Below are positions 53,461 to 62,300 of a stretch of 64,000 nucleotides of DNA, one piece after another. This DNA is from Undibacterium umbellatum (lineage in GTDB: Bacteria; Pseudomonadota; Gammaproteobacteria; Burkholderiales; Burkholderiaceae_D): NCBI RefSeq assembly GCF_014284125.1, contig NZ_JACOFX010000022.1:22130-86129 (forward strand), in the 5' to 3' direction. Both the position numbers and the translations under genes were made by a program. Numbering within the stretch: position 1 is the stretch's first letter; each line of letters begins with the position of its first letter. The notes beneath the pieces were generated by a model. The model made no database searches and was not told where the DNA came from. It saw only the letters and a program-made list of their open reading frames with translations.

Positions 53461-54185
53461 TGGCTGAGAACGTATTAAAGATAAGCAATCTGAAAGTTGC
53501 TTACGGCGGCATCAAGGCCGTTAAGGGTATAGACCTGGAAGTCAACAAGGGTGAACTGATCACCCTGATTGGTGCCAATGGTGCTGGCAAGACGACGACA
53601 CTCAAAGCCATCACTGGCACGCTGCCAGCTTGCAAAGTGGAAGGCGAGATCGTTTATCTTGGGGCTTCCATCAGTAATGTCAATTCCTTTGAGATGGTGA
53701 AAAACCATCTGGCTATGGTGCCCGAAGGTCGTGGTGTTTTTACCCGCATGACGATTTTGGAAAACCTGATGATGGGTGCCTATATCCGCAATGATAAAGC
53801 AGGTATCAATGCCGATATTGAAAAATGGTTTACGGTTTTCCCTCGACTGAAAGAACGTGCTTCTCAATTGGCCGGTACATTGTCTGGTGGTGAGCAACAG
53901 ATGCTGGCCATGGCACGCGCACTGATGAGTCATCCCAATCTGCTGTTGCTGGATGAACCATCCATGGGCTTGTCTCCTATCATGGTAGAAAAGATTTTTG
54001 AAGTAGTGCGTAATGTTTCAGCCCAGGGCATCACCGTCCTGCTGGTTGAGCAAAACGCCAAACTGGCTTTGCAAGCAGCTCATCGTGGCTATGTCATGGA
54101 TTCTGGTGCCATCACCATGAGCGGCAATGCGAAAGACATGTTGAATGATCCTAAAGTCCAGGCTGCTTACCTGGGCGAAGGCTAA
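53460..54185 (+). CDS. livF: Branched-chain amino-acid ABC ATPase
   Basis: A 241-residue ATPase. Walker A is GANGAGKTT, the signature is LSGGEQQMLAMARAL and Walker B is LLLLDEPSMGLSP. It is coupled to livG by a one-base overlap and ends the operon. A strong terminator follows 60 bp later. Confidence 0.96.
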   Translation: MAENVLKISNLKVAYGGIKAVKGIDLEVNKGELITLIGANGAGKTTTLKAITGTLPACKVEGEIVYLGASISNVNSFEMVKNHLAMVPEGRGVFTRMTILENLMMGAYIRNDKAGINADIEKWFTVFPRLKERASQLAGTLSGGEQQMLAMARALMSHPNLLLLDEPSMGLSPIMVEKIFEVVRNVSAQGITVLLVEQNAKLALQAAHRGYVMDSGAITMSGNAKDMLNDPKVQAAYLGEG

Positions 54186-54243
54186 TCTGATTTACGAAGT
54201 AAGGTAAGCCCTTTGCACGGCATCCGTGTGCCAGGGCATTTCA

Positions 54244-54275
54244 AATACCTGCAAGTAATTGCAGGTATTTTTTTG
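54244..54275 (+). terminator. Terminator of the liv operon
   Basis: AATACCTGCAA (54244-54254) pairs with TTGCAGGTATT (54259-54269), followed by Ts. A second hairpin, AACAAGGCCCC (54338-54348) with GGGGCCTTGTT (54362-54372), lies between here and the convergent phasin gene. Confidence 0.9.
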
Positions 54276-54424
54276 TCTACTGTACTAGGAAGGCGCACGT
54301 TGCGATGAGGATGACGCTGGTCAGCACATCAATTAGGAACAAGGCCCCGGTTTTTTAAACAGGGGCCTTGTTTATTTGACTTTGATGTAAGCATGAAAGG
54401 CGCTATTGAAGCACCAGCGGCTAC

Positions 54425-54982
54425 TTACTTCTTGGCGATTTTTGGTGTGGCAGCTTTGGTCGCAGTTGAAACGGCATTGTTCAGATTGGCTTCCAGTGCC
54501 TCTACAGCTTGCTTGGTGGATTTGCTGATGTGATCATAGCTGGCATTCGCATTGTCTATCGATGTTTTGAAGAAAGACACAAATTGCTCGGAACCAGCGG
54601 GGGCATTTTTGGACACTTCATCGATCAAAGACAAAATCTTGCGATTGGTTTCGGCAATTTGCGCTTCTGCTGCATGAGTAAACTCAGCTTGTGTACTAGA
54701 GGCAATATTGGACAAGTGACGGCTGTAAGCCAATACCTTCTCAGCAGTAGGCTGTGCCTGTGCTGCAGACAAGTTGAAAAATTCTTGCGGATCTTTAGCT
54801 GCCAGCAATTGCTTGGTCGCGGCAGAGCTTTCTTCCAGTGAAGACTTGGCGGCATTCAAATTCAATTCGATGAATTTTTCGACGCCTTCAAATGCCTTGC
54901 CTGTCAAGCTTGTGAACAAGGCGAGTTGTGCATCGAAATTGGCTTTGGTTGCGGCGGAAAGTTGTTCAGGTGCAGTAAACAT
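54425..54982 (-). CDS. Phasin family protein
   Basis: A 185-residue helical protein of the phasin_2 type. It starts MFTAPEQLSAATKANFDAQL and contains LTGKAFEGVEKFIELNLNAA, with repeated amphipathic helices and an Ala/Lys-rich tail. Such proteins coat PHB granules, implying that the organism stores polyhydroxyalkanoate. Upstream are two direct repeats with TGC-N3-GCA cores that could bind PhaR. No phaC, phaA or phaB gene is in the window. Confidence 0.92.
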   Translation of the reverse strand: MFTAPEQLSAATKANFDAQLALFTSLTGKAFEGVEKFIELNLNAAKSSLEESSAATKQLLAAKDPQEFFNLSAAQAQPTAEKVLAYSRHLSNIASSTQAEFTHAAEAQIAETNRKILSLIDEVSKNAPAGSEQFVSFFKTSIDNANASYDHISKSTKQAVEALEANLNNAVSTATKAATPKIAKK

Positions 54983-55075
54983 GGAAATCTCCTAGAAAGG
55001 AAAGTGAAATACAAGAAACCTGGCGAATGCTAAGTGAGAAGTTGCAGCGCTAAACTTAATTAATGAACCATGAAT

Positions 55076-55146
55076 TTGTGCGGTGCAATAAGTCATATTC
55101 TATTAGATCGTCAAGTGATGTCAAGACAAACTTGTGCGTCGCAATA
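55076..55146. promoter_or_regulatory. Two direct repeats upstream of the phasin gene (PhaR-like)
   Basis: TTGTGCGGTGCAATA (55076-55090) and TTGTGCGTCGCAATA (55132-55146) differ at two positions. Both contain TGC-N3-GCA, similar to operator cores reported for the phasin repressor PhaR. They lie about 95 and 150 bp before the phasin ATG. The rest of the 362-bp gap shows no gene. Confidence 0.5.
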
Positions 55147-55344
55147 TAATAATTTTGCGTTTCAAAAATAATTGTTACAAATACGCAAACAGGAAAATAG
55201 AAATGAATAAAAACACTTTTCCTTGGGCAATTATGTATGGCAATTATGACCAGAAAATGAAGTGAGCCGTCTATGTTAGACTTTCATGTTGAGGTTTGCT
55301 CTTGGGCAGTTCATTTTCTTAATAAAGCATAGGGCTAGTAAAAG

Positions 55345-55776
55345 ATGGCAATAGCGGCAAAGCAAAGAAAAGACTTTAAGCATTTTCATGCAATTACCAC
55401 ACGCTGGATGGATAACGATGCTTACGGGCATGTCAATAATGTTGTGTATTACAGTTGGTTTGACACCGTTGTGAATCAGTTCCTGATTATCAATGGCGTG
55501 CTGGATATAGAAAATAGCCCTGTCATTGGCCTGGTGATTGAAACACAGTGTAATTACCTCGCATCGGTTGCATTCCCCGATGTGATCGAAGCGGGGGTCA
55601 GTGTCAGCAAGCTGGGTAATTCCAGCGTGCGCTATGAAGTTGGAATCTTTAAAAATGGAGAAGACAAGGCAGCCGCGCAAGGTCATTTCGTTCACGTCTA
55701 TGTGGATAGAGAGAATCGTCGCCCGACAGCCATTCCTGTGGCCATGCGCCAGTTATTGCAAACCATAGAGGTTTAA
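55345..55776 (+). CDS. Hotdog-fold acyl-CoA thioesterase (4HBT type)
   Basis: A 143-residue hotdog-fold enzyme. The catalytic stretch is RWMDNDAYGHVNNVVYYSWF, with D25 the likely catalytic acid. It should hydrolyse an acyl- or aryl-CoA thioester. It is followed 4 bp later by the nitroreductase, so the two are co-transcribed. The substrate is unknown. Confidence 0.9.
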   Translation: MAIAAKQRKDFKHFHAITTRWMDNDAYGHVNNVVYYSWFDTVVNQFLIINGVLDIENSPVIGLVIETQCNYLASVAFPDVIEAGVSVSKLGNSSVRYEVGIFKNGEDKAAAQGHFVHVYVDRENRRPTAIPVAMRQLLQTIEV

Positions 55777-55780
55777 GCAC

Positions 55781-56476
55781 ATGACGACATCGACAACTCA
55801 ACAGATGGTGGATGATGCCATCACTTCTCGCCGCTCTATCCGTGCATTTTTGCCAAAGCTGGTTGCCCGTGAAGATATCCAGAAAATACTCGAAGTAGCG
55901 GCTCGCTCCCCATCGGGCAGTAACACCCAGCCATGGAAAGTTTACGTGCTGACCGGAGCGAAGTTGCATGCGCTGTCACATGCCATCCTGGCAGCCCATA
56001 ATAGCGAGGGGCAGGGTGGGTATGAGCAAGAATATAACTATTATCCTGTCAAATGGGTGACACCTTATCTTGAACGCCGTCGGAAGGTGGGCTGGGACTT
56101 GTATGCCTTACTGGGTTTGGGACGTGAAAACAAGGCTGGCATGCATGCCCAGCATGGCCGCAATTACGCTTTCTTTAATGCACCAGTTGGTCTGATATTC
56201 ACCATAGACAGGGTAATGGAACAAGGCTCCTGGCTGGACTATGGCATGTTTTTACAAAGCATTATGGTGGCTGCACGTGGTCGCGGTCTCGATACTTGCC
56301 CACAAGCAGCGTTTACCCAGTTTCACAAAATCATCGCAGATCACTTGCAACTTCCAGCAAACGAAATGCTGGTTTGCGGCATGTCGCTTGGGTACGCTGA
56401 TCACAGCAAAGTTGAAAATACTCTCGTTACAGAGCGTGCTGCTCTGGCAGACTTCGTCAATTTTTTGGATGAGTAA
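55781..56476 (+). CDS. Nitroreductase-family oxidoreductase
   Basis: A 231-residue FMN-dependent enzyme. It has ITSRRSIRAFLPKLV near the N-terminus, ARSPSGSNTQPWKVYV, and a C-terminal FMN-binding GLDTCPQAAFTQF followed by CGMSLGYAD. It reduces nitro or quinone-like compounds with NAD(P)H in this family. It forms an operon with the thioesterase gene; that pairing has no known meaning. Confidence 0.92.
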   Translation: MTTSTTQQMVDDAITSRRSIRAFLPKLVAREDIQKILEVAARSPSGSNTQPWKVYVLTGAKLHALSHAILAAHNSEGQGGYEQEYNYYPVKWVTPYLERRRKVGWDLYALLGLGRENKAGMHAQHGRNYAFFNAPVGLIFTIDRVMEQGSWLDYGMFLQSIMVAARGRGLDTCPQAAFTQFHKIIADHLQLPANEMLVCGMSLGYADHSKVENTLVTERAALADFVNFLDE

Positions 56477-56658
56477 ATAATTTACTTGCTATGTGCAGGC
56501 GTGAGATGCGTAAATTTGGTCGATAATTTAACAAATATTTGCAAATTTATTTAAGGCGCTGAATGAATAAGCATCCGTAACTCCTTATTTTCCTTGCGGA
56601 ATTTCCGAATTTTGCTACACTGCACTATCTTTTTGGCATATTTAATCTGGAGTCCTTA

Positions 56659-57705
56659 ATGGTGAAATTTGCCCGACATGCAGTGGTTTTTTCATTCATC
56701 GCGCTCTTGCCCATGGCTAGTGTGTTGGCTGCCAATCACGCAAATAAGCATAGCCCGAAAAAGCAAACTGTCCATGGTAAGTCGCATGTGGCATCCCCCA
56801 AGAAAATTGTCATCAAAACGGCATCTGGCAAGCTGGCCAAGCGTACTGTCTTGGTAAATGGCAAACGTAAAGTGATTGCCGAGCGTGTGGCTCAGGTCCG
56901 CGAAGTGCCGGACAGGCCCAGCATCGGTGACACTGTAGGTCTGAAGAATACACAAGACCCGCTCGAGTTGAAGTCAAATGTTGCCTACGTGGTCGATCAG
57001 GACAGCTCCAAAGTCTTGTTTGAAAAAAATTCCGACGTTTCTCTGCCGATTGCTTCGATTACCAAACTGATGACCAGCCTGGTTGTCGTCGAGGCTCATC
57101 AAGATATGGACGAGCAGATTGAAGTCACCAATGATGATATCGACAAGGAAAAAAATACCAGTTCACGCTTGAAAATAGGAGCGAAGCTATCGCGCTCGGA
57201 CATGTTGCACATCGCGCTGATGAGCTCGGAAAACCGCGCCGCTTCGGCATTGGGCCGCAATTATCCTGGTGGCTTGCCTGCATTTGTCGCCGCCATGAAC
57301 ACCAAGGCCAAGCAATTAGGAATGTCAGATACTTATTATGTTGATTCCAGTGGCCTTTCCAGCCAAAACCGCGCCAGTGCGCGTGATTTGGTTAAGCTGG
57401 TCAACGCCGCCTATCAGCATCCGGTGATAAGGCAGTATTCGACTGACTCCAAATACATTGTTGCGCCTGGGGGCAAGCCATTGGAGTACGGCACGTCAAA
57501 CAAACTGGTCATTAATCCAGCCTGGGAAATTGGCTTGCAAAAGACAGGTTATATCGCGGAAGCGGGCAGGTGCCTGGTCATGCAAGCCATGATTGAAGGC
57601 CGCAATATTGTCATGGTCTTCCTTGACTCCAAAGGCAAGTATTCACGTCTGGCCGATGCTGATCGCATGAAAAAATGGCTGGAGACGATCAAACCGAGAG
57701 TCTGA
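56659..57705 (+). CDS. pbpG: D-alanyl-D-alanine endopeptidase (PBP7 type)
   Basis: A 348-residue periplasmic penicillin-binding protein. The signal peptide ends near VLAAN. The catalytic motifs are S133-x-x-K136 (ASITKLM), S190-E191-N192 (MSSENRAAS) and K295-T296-G297 (LQKTGYI). It cleaves peptidoglycan cross-links in wall turnover. A basic region of about 70 residues (Lys-rich, 30-85) precedes the domain. A terminator follows. Confidence 0.94.
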   Translation: MVKFARHAVVFSFIALLPMASVLAANHANKHSPKKQTVHGKSHVASPKKIVIKTASGKLAKRTVLVNGKRKVIAERVAQVREVPDRPSIGDTVGLKNTQDPLELKSNVAYVVDQDSSKVLFEKNSDVSLPIASITKLMTSLVVVEAHQDMDEQIEVTNDDIDKEKNTSSRLKIGAKLSRSDMLHIALMSSENRAASALGRNYPGGLPAFVAAMNTKAKQLGMSDTYYVDSSGLSSQNRASARDLVKLVNAAYQHPVIRQYSTDSKYIVAPGGKPLEYGTSNKLVINPAWEIGLQKTGYIAEAGRCLVMQAMIEGRNIVMVFLDSKGKYSRLADADRMKKWLETIKPRV

Positions 57706-57770
57706 TCAGAAGCAGGTAGCAGCCAATCAATAAAGCTGGATCTGGAATAGAAAATATAATTTTCAACATA

Positions 57771-57796
57771 CCCGCCTTACTGGCGGGTTTTTTTTT
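57771..57796 (+). terminator. Terminator after pbpG
   Basis: CCCGCC (57771-57776) pairs with GGCGGG (57782-57787) and nine Ts follow. Confidence 0.9.
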
Positions 57797-58453
57797 GCCA
57801 GTTCACTTAAGTCATTCCAACTCAAACCAATTCCTGACCGCAGACACTGCTTACGAAGCTCTTACGATGATTGATTACAATTAATTATTTAATGCATGGA
57901 TTGGAAGTGGCAACAATGATCGATAGTTCTAGATTGGGTTGATGGAGAGTCTGTATATAAGCAGTTATGTAATGAAATGTTAAAAATTTTTAGTTAATTA
58001 AGGTGAGTGGAGCAACAGCATTCGCAAAACTGCTGATTCATTTGTCTGTGTCTGGCCCTGATTTTTTTCACCAGCAAAGTGGCATTTCATTCTTGAGTTT
58101 GAAAGCTTAATTCAGCTTGAAGTTTATTTTCTGAGTGGCGACTTACCCATCATGCGATATGCAAGGGCGAAACAAAAGGGCTACTACTCCACGGAAATCA
58201 CAGAAAAGTTTAACCATAGTTAACTCTTTGCATGCCTGCACTAGTGAGTAATTAGCATTTTTCGAGTAGTGTCTTGCTCTTTGTTTATTTTTTTCATCAA
58301 AGAACTTTCTAAAACCATAGCAAATGGTGAGTAAGAAAACAAGAGAGTTCAATGTTCTTAGTGCGTCGCTGTCGTGTAGCAACTATTCAATAGCTTGCTC
58401 CGTTTTTGGGGAAGCTTCATTCTCACCACTTTATGTCTTACTTGCTTTAAATA
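57797..58453. other. AT-rich gap without a recognised gene
   Basis: Over 650 bp between the pbpG terminator and the sulfotransferase gene. The composition is AT-rich. A 79-codon frame on the minus strand (58143-58382) has no family-like sequence. I see no tRNA or clear operator. The stretch probably holds the promoter of the sulfotransferase-adhesin unit. Confidence 0.5.
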
Positions 58454-59302
58454 ATGACAACACCAACTTATCATTTTATCTCTGGTTTGCCGCGTTCAGG
58501 CTCTACCCTGCTGGCAGCCTTATTGCTGCAGAATCCACGCTTTCATGCTGGAATGACTAGTCCTGTCGGTACTTTGTATACCAGCATCCTGCATCAGTTT
58601 GGTGCCGGTACGGAATTTGGCCCCGTCATTACCAAGGCTGAACGCAAGCGTTTGGTGCGTGGTTTGTTTGATTCTTACTATGCAGAGCATACTGAAAAGA
58701 GTGTGGTATTCGATACCAATCGCATGTGGACTGCCCATTTGCCTATGCTAATGGACCAGTTTCCTGGCTCCAAAGTAATTGCCTGTGTGCGCAATGTCGC
58801 CTGGATAATGGACAGCATAGAACGCAAATATGCGGCAGACCCTTACGAAATAACACGCCTGTTTAATGACGACAACGAACGCGCTACTGTGTATAGCCGG
58901 GTAGAGACACTGGCACAGCGCAATCGCATGGTGGGCTACCCGTGGGCTGCATTAAAGAGCGCCTTCTATAGCGAGCACGCTGCCTCCATGCTGCTCATCG
59001 ATTATGACTTGCTGGCGCAAGCGCCGCAAAAAGTGCTGCCTCTGATTTATGACTTTATCGGAGCAGAAGCATTCGAGCATGATTTCCAGAATATCCAATA
59101 TGACGCGCCTGAGTTTGATGCTCCCTTAGGTATGCGGGGTCTGCACAAAGTCAGGCCGGCAGTCAGCTTCGAGACCCGCGACACCATACTGCCTCCCGAT
59201 TTGTTTCAGCAATACAGCCAGCTATCGTTCTGGAAAGACACGACAGGTAGCCGCGCCAATGTAATTACCGCCAAATTTGTTCCGAATACTATTGAAAACT
59301 GA
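58454..59302 (+). CDS. Sulfotransferase-family protein
   Basis: A 282-residue cytosolic protein. The N-terminal FISGLPRSGSTLLAALL is the PAPS 5'-phosphosulfate-binding loop. The later segment DQFPGSKVIACVRNVAW matches the PAPS 3'-phosphate region, with Arg in CVRN. It should transfer a sulfuryl group from PAPS to an unknown acceptor. ATG 58454 has no Shine-Dalgarno, which is unusual. Its stop lies 2 bp before the start of the giant surface protein, so the two are translated together. No other sulfation gene is in the window. Confidence 0.87.
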   Translation: MTTPTYHFISGLPRSGSTLLAALLLQNPRFHAGMTSPVGTLYTSILHQFGAGTEFGPVITKAERKRLVRGLFDSYYAEHTEKSVVFDTNRMWTAHLPMLMDQFPGSKVIACVRNVAWIMDSIERKYAADPYEITRLFNDDNERATVYSRVETLAQRNRMVGYPWAALKSAFYSEHAASMLLIDYDLLAQAPQKVLPLIYDFIGAEAFEHDFQNIQYDAPEFDAPLGMRGLHKVRPAVSFETRDTILPPDLFQQYSQLSFWKDTTGSRANVITAKFVPNTIEN

Positions 59303-59304
59303 AG

Positions 59305-62300
59305 ATGACACCAATCAATCCCCTCAACACTGCCAATTCCGATACAAATTCATCTTCCAGTTTTTCATACAGCCTGACACCGGACACAATACTGCATATA
59401 CAGTCTACGCCAGCAATAGCTAGCGCCAGTGCAACAAATATTGCTCCTGCTCCGCTCCTGACCGCTGCACATGAAGTAGTGTTTGTAGACACTACGCTGC
59501 AAAACTGGCAAAGCCTGATTGGTAAGCTCAAACCAGGCACGGAAGTCATTACGCTTGATCCGCTCAAGAATGGCGTCCAGCAAATGGCTGATGCGCTGCA
59601 AGGCAAGGCGGATATCACTGCCGTTCATATTGTCTCGCATGGCGGCGAAGGTTATCTGGTAGTCGGCAATACCATGCTGTCTTCGTATAACCTTGCGGAC
59701 TATCAGTCCAGCCTGGCGACCATACAAAAGGCAATGGCACCTGGGGCCGATATTTTGCTGTATGGCTGCGATGTCGCCAAAGGTGATATCGGTGTCCACT
59801 TTGTGAATCAGTTGGCCGAAGTGACTGGCACAGATGTCGCCGCATCGACCAATGACACCGGGGCGCATGGTGATTGGGTACTGGAATACAATAGCGGTGC
59901 AGTAGAAACCACGGCAATCTCGGCCCAGCATTATCAGTATGACCTCGCCACCATCAAGGTCACGAACTTGAATGATACTGGCGCGGGATCTTTACGGGCT
60001 GCTGTGGCTGCTACTATTGGCGATGGGGCGGCTGATACTATTGTTTTTGATCCAGCCCTGTTCGCCGGTGGTGCGGCGACGCTGACCCTGACTTCTGGTG
60101 CAATCAATGTAGATTCCGCAAATAACGGTGATGCGCTGACCATCGTTGGCGCTGGTGAAACCCTGCTGACCATCAGTGGCAACAACAGCTCACCAATTTT
60201 TACCTCTGTGGCCAGTTCTAATGCGTCCAACACTTCGGCACTCAGTATTTCTGGCATGACCTTGTCGAATGCCAGTGGCGCGTTTGGCGCGATCGCGATG
60301 ATGTACTCAGGCTCATTGACGATAGATCACATTGCCATCAAGAATAACAATTCAACAACCAAGGGTGCTGGATTGGTATTCTATGATGCGGGCGCGTCTG
60401 TCAGCATCAGCAATACCACCATTGCCAATAATACGGCTACTGCCACCTACTCATCTGGTAATGGTGGAGGTGCCTATGTCAATGCAGCGAATGTCACAAT
60501 CTCGAATTCCACCATCAGTGGCAATGCTGCCAGCAATGGTCGTTATGGGGGCGGCATTTCCGTTTCTGCCGGTACCAGTGCGACACTCACCAATCTGACG
60601 ATAGCAGGCAACTCTGCAGGTAAAACTGGTGACAATGCCGGCGGTGGTGGTGGTATCAGTCTCTCAGGTGCCGGCGCGAAAACACTGACGAACTCAACCA
60701 TCGTCGGTAACTCTTTTGTCGGTGGCAATGGCGCGGCAATTGGTGGCGGGGGGGTGTATGTAACGCAAAATAGTGGTGCCGTCACGCTGAAAAATACCAT
60801 CATTGCCAACAATAGCAGTACCAATAATCTTTCTGATGATGACGATGTTTTTATCGGCAACGCGAGCACTCTCGCGGGCAGCAATAACTTAGTCATCAGC
60901 ACGGTAGGAACTACTGGCAGCGGTAGCAATACCACGACGGGCACCATTACAACGCTGGGCACTGCCCTGGGTGCGCTGGCCAATAATGGTGGTGCGGTAC
61001 AAACCATTGCCATTCTGGCGGGGAGCAACGCCATCAACGCCGGTACATCGACTGGTGCACCGGTAATAGATGCCCGTGGTTTTGGCCGCGGTGGCTCAAC
61101 CGACATCGGTGCTTATGAGTCCAGCGACAACGGCAGCTTCAATTTCAGCGGTATTGTGTCGCCCGCCAATGGTGTCGTTGATGTTCCTGTCAATTACGAT
61201 CTGGTCATAGAATTTGGTCAGGCTGTTACTGCTGTTGCAGCCAAAAATATCGTCATCTATCGTCAGTCTGATAATGCGATACTGGAAACCATTTCAGCAA
61301 CAGACAGCAGCAAGGTGACGTTCAGTAGTGGCTCCGGTGGTGCCAACAGCAAGGTGACGATCAATCCTGCCGCCAATTTTGCTGGTACCACGGGATATTA
61401 TGTCCTGATTGACAGCGGTGCTTTTAAAGATGGCGCAAACAAGACCTTCAACGGTATTTCTTCCACTGCGACCTGGTCATTTACCTCAGCGGTACCACCA
61501 GCATCTATCACTAGCGCTGCTTATGATGCCAGCACAGGTACGCTGACAATTGCCGGTTTGGATATCATTAATGGTGGTGCAGTTGATGTCACCAAACTGT
61601 CGCTCACCGGTCAGGCTGGCTCTTATACACTGACCGCTACACCTGGCGTGACCGCCAGTAACGCGACGACGATCAGTTTTGGGCTCAATGCGGCAGATAA
61701 ACTGGAGGTCAATGGCATCCTGAACAACAACGGTACAACCGCCGTTGATACCACGACTTTCAATGTGGCAGCAGCGGCTAACTGGATGACGAGTGCACCG
61801 GCCGACCTGACAGGCAACGCAGTGACCGTCTCCAACGTCACGGCACCAACGATCACTTCTGCGACCTACGACGGCACGACCCACGTCTTTACCGTTACTG
61901 GCACCAACCTCGTCAAGACCATCGGTGCAACAAACGATGTGACCATCTCGGCATTGACCATCACAGGCGAAGGCGGCGCGACGCGTACTTTGTTTACTAC
62001 TGGCGACGTCGAAGTCACTTCCGCGACCAGCTTCACGTTCACTTTGGCTGGTGCCGACATTGCTGCAGTCGACGCCTTATTGAATAAAAATGGCACTTCT
62101 GCTGTCAGTAGCACCATCTACAATATCGCCGCAGCCGATGACTGGAACAGCGTCATCGCTGGTGGCAACATCCAGGATTTGACCGGCAACGGCGTCACCG
62201 TTTCTAATGCTGCACCTAGTATTCTCAGTGCAACTTACACTGCTGGCGCTGCCTCCCTTTTTGTGTCAACTGCCAATGTCAATTTTGGTGACAGCATTGA

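Noticed and set aside
58143..58382. A 79-codon minus-strand ORF before the sulfotransferase gene
   Set aside because: No known family, no signal peptide or good ribosome binding site, and AT-rich sequence in which such frames arise by chance.
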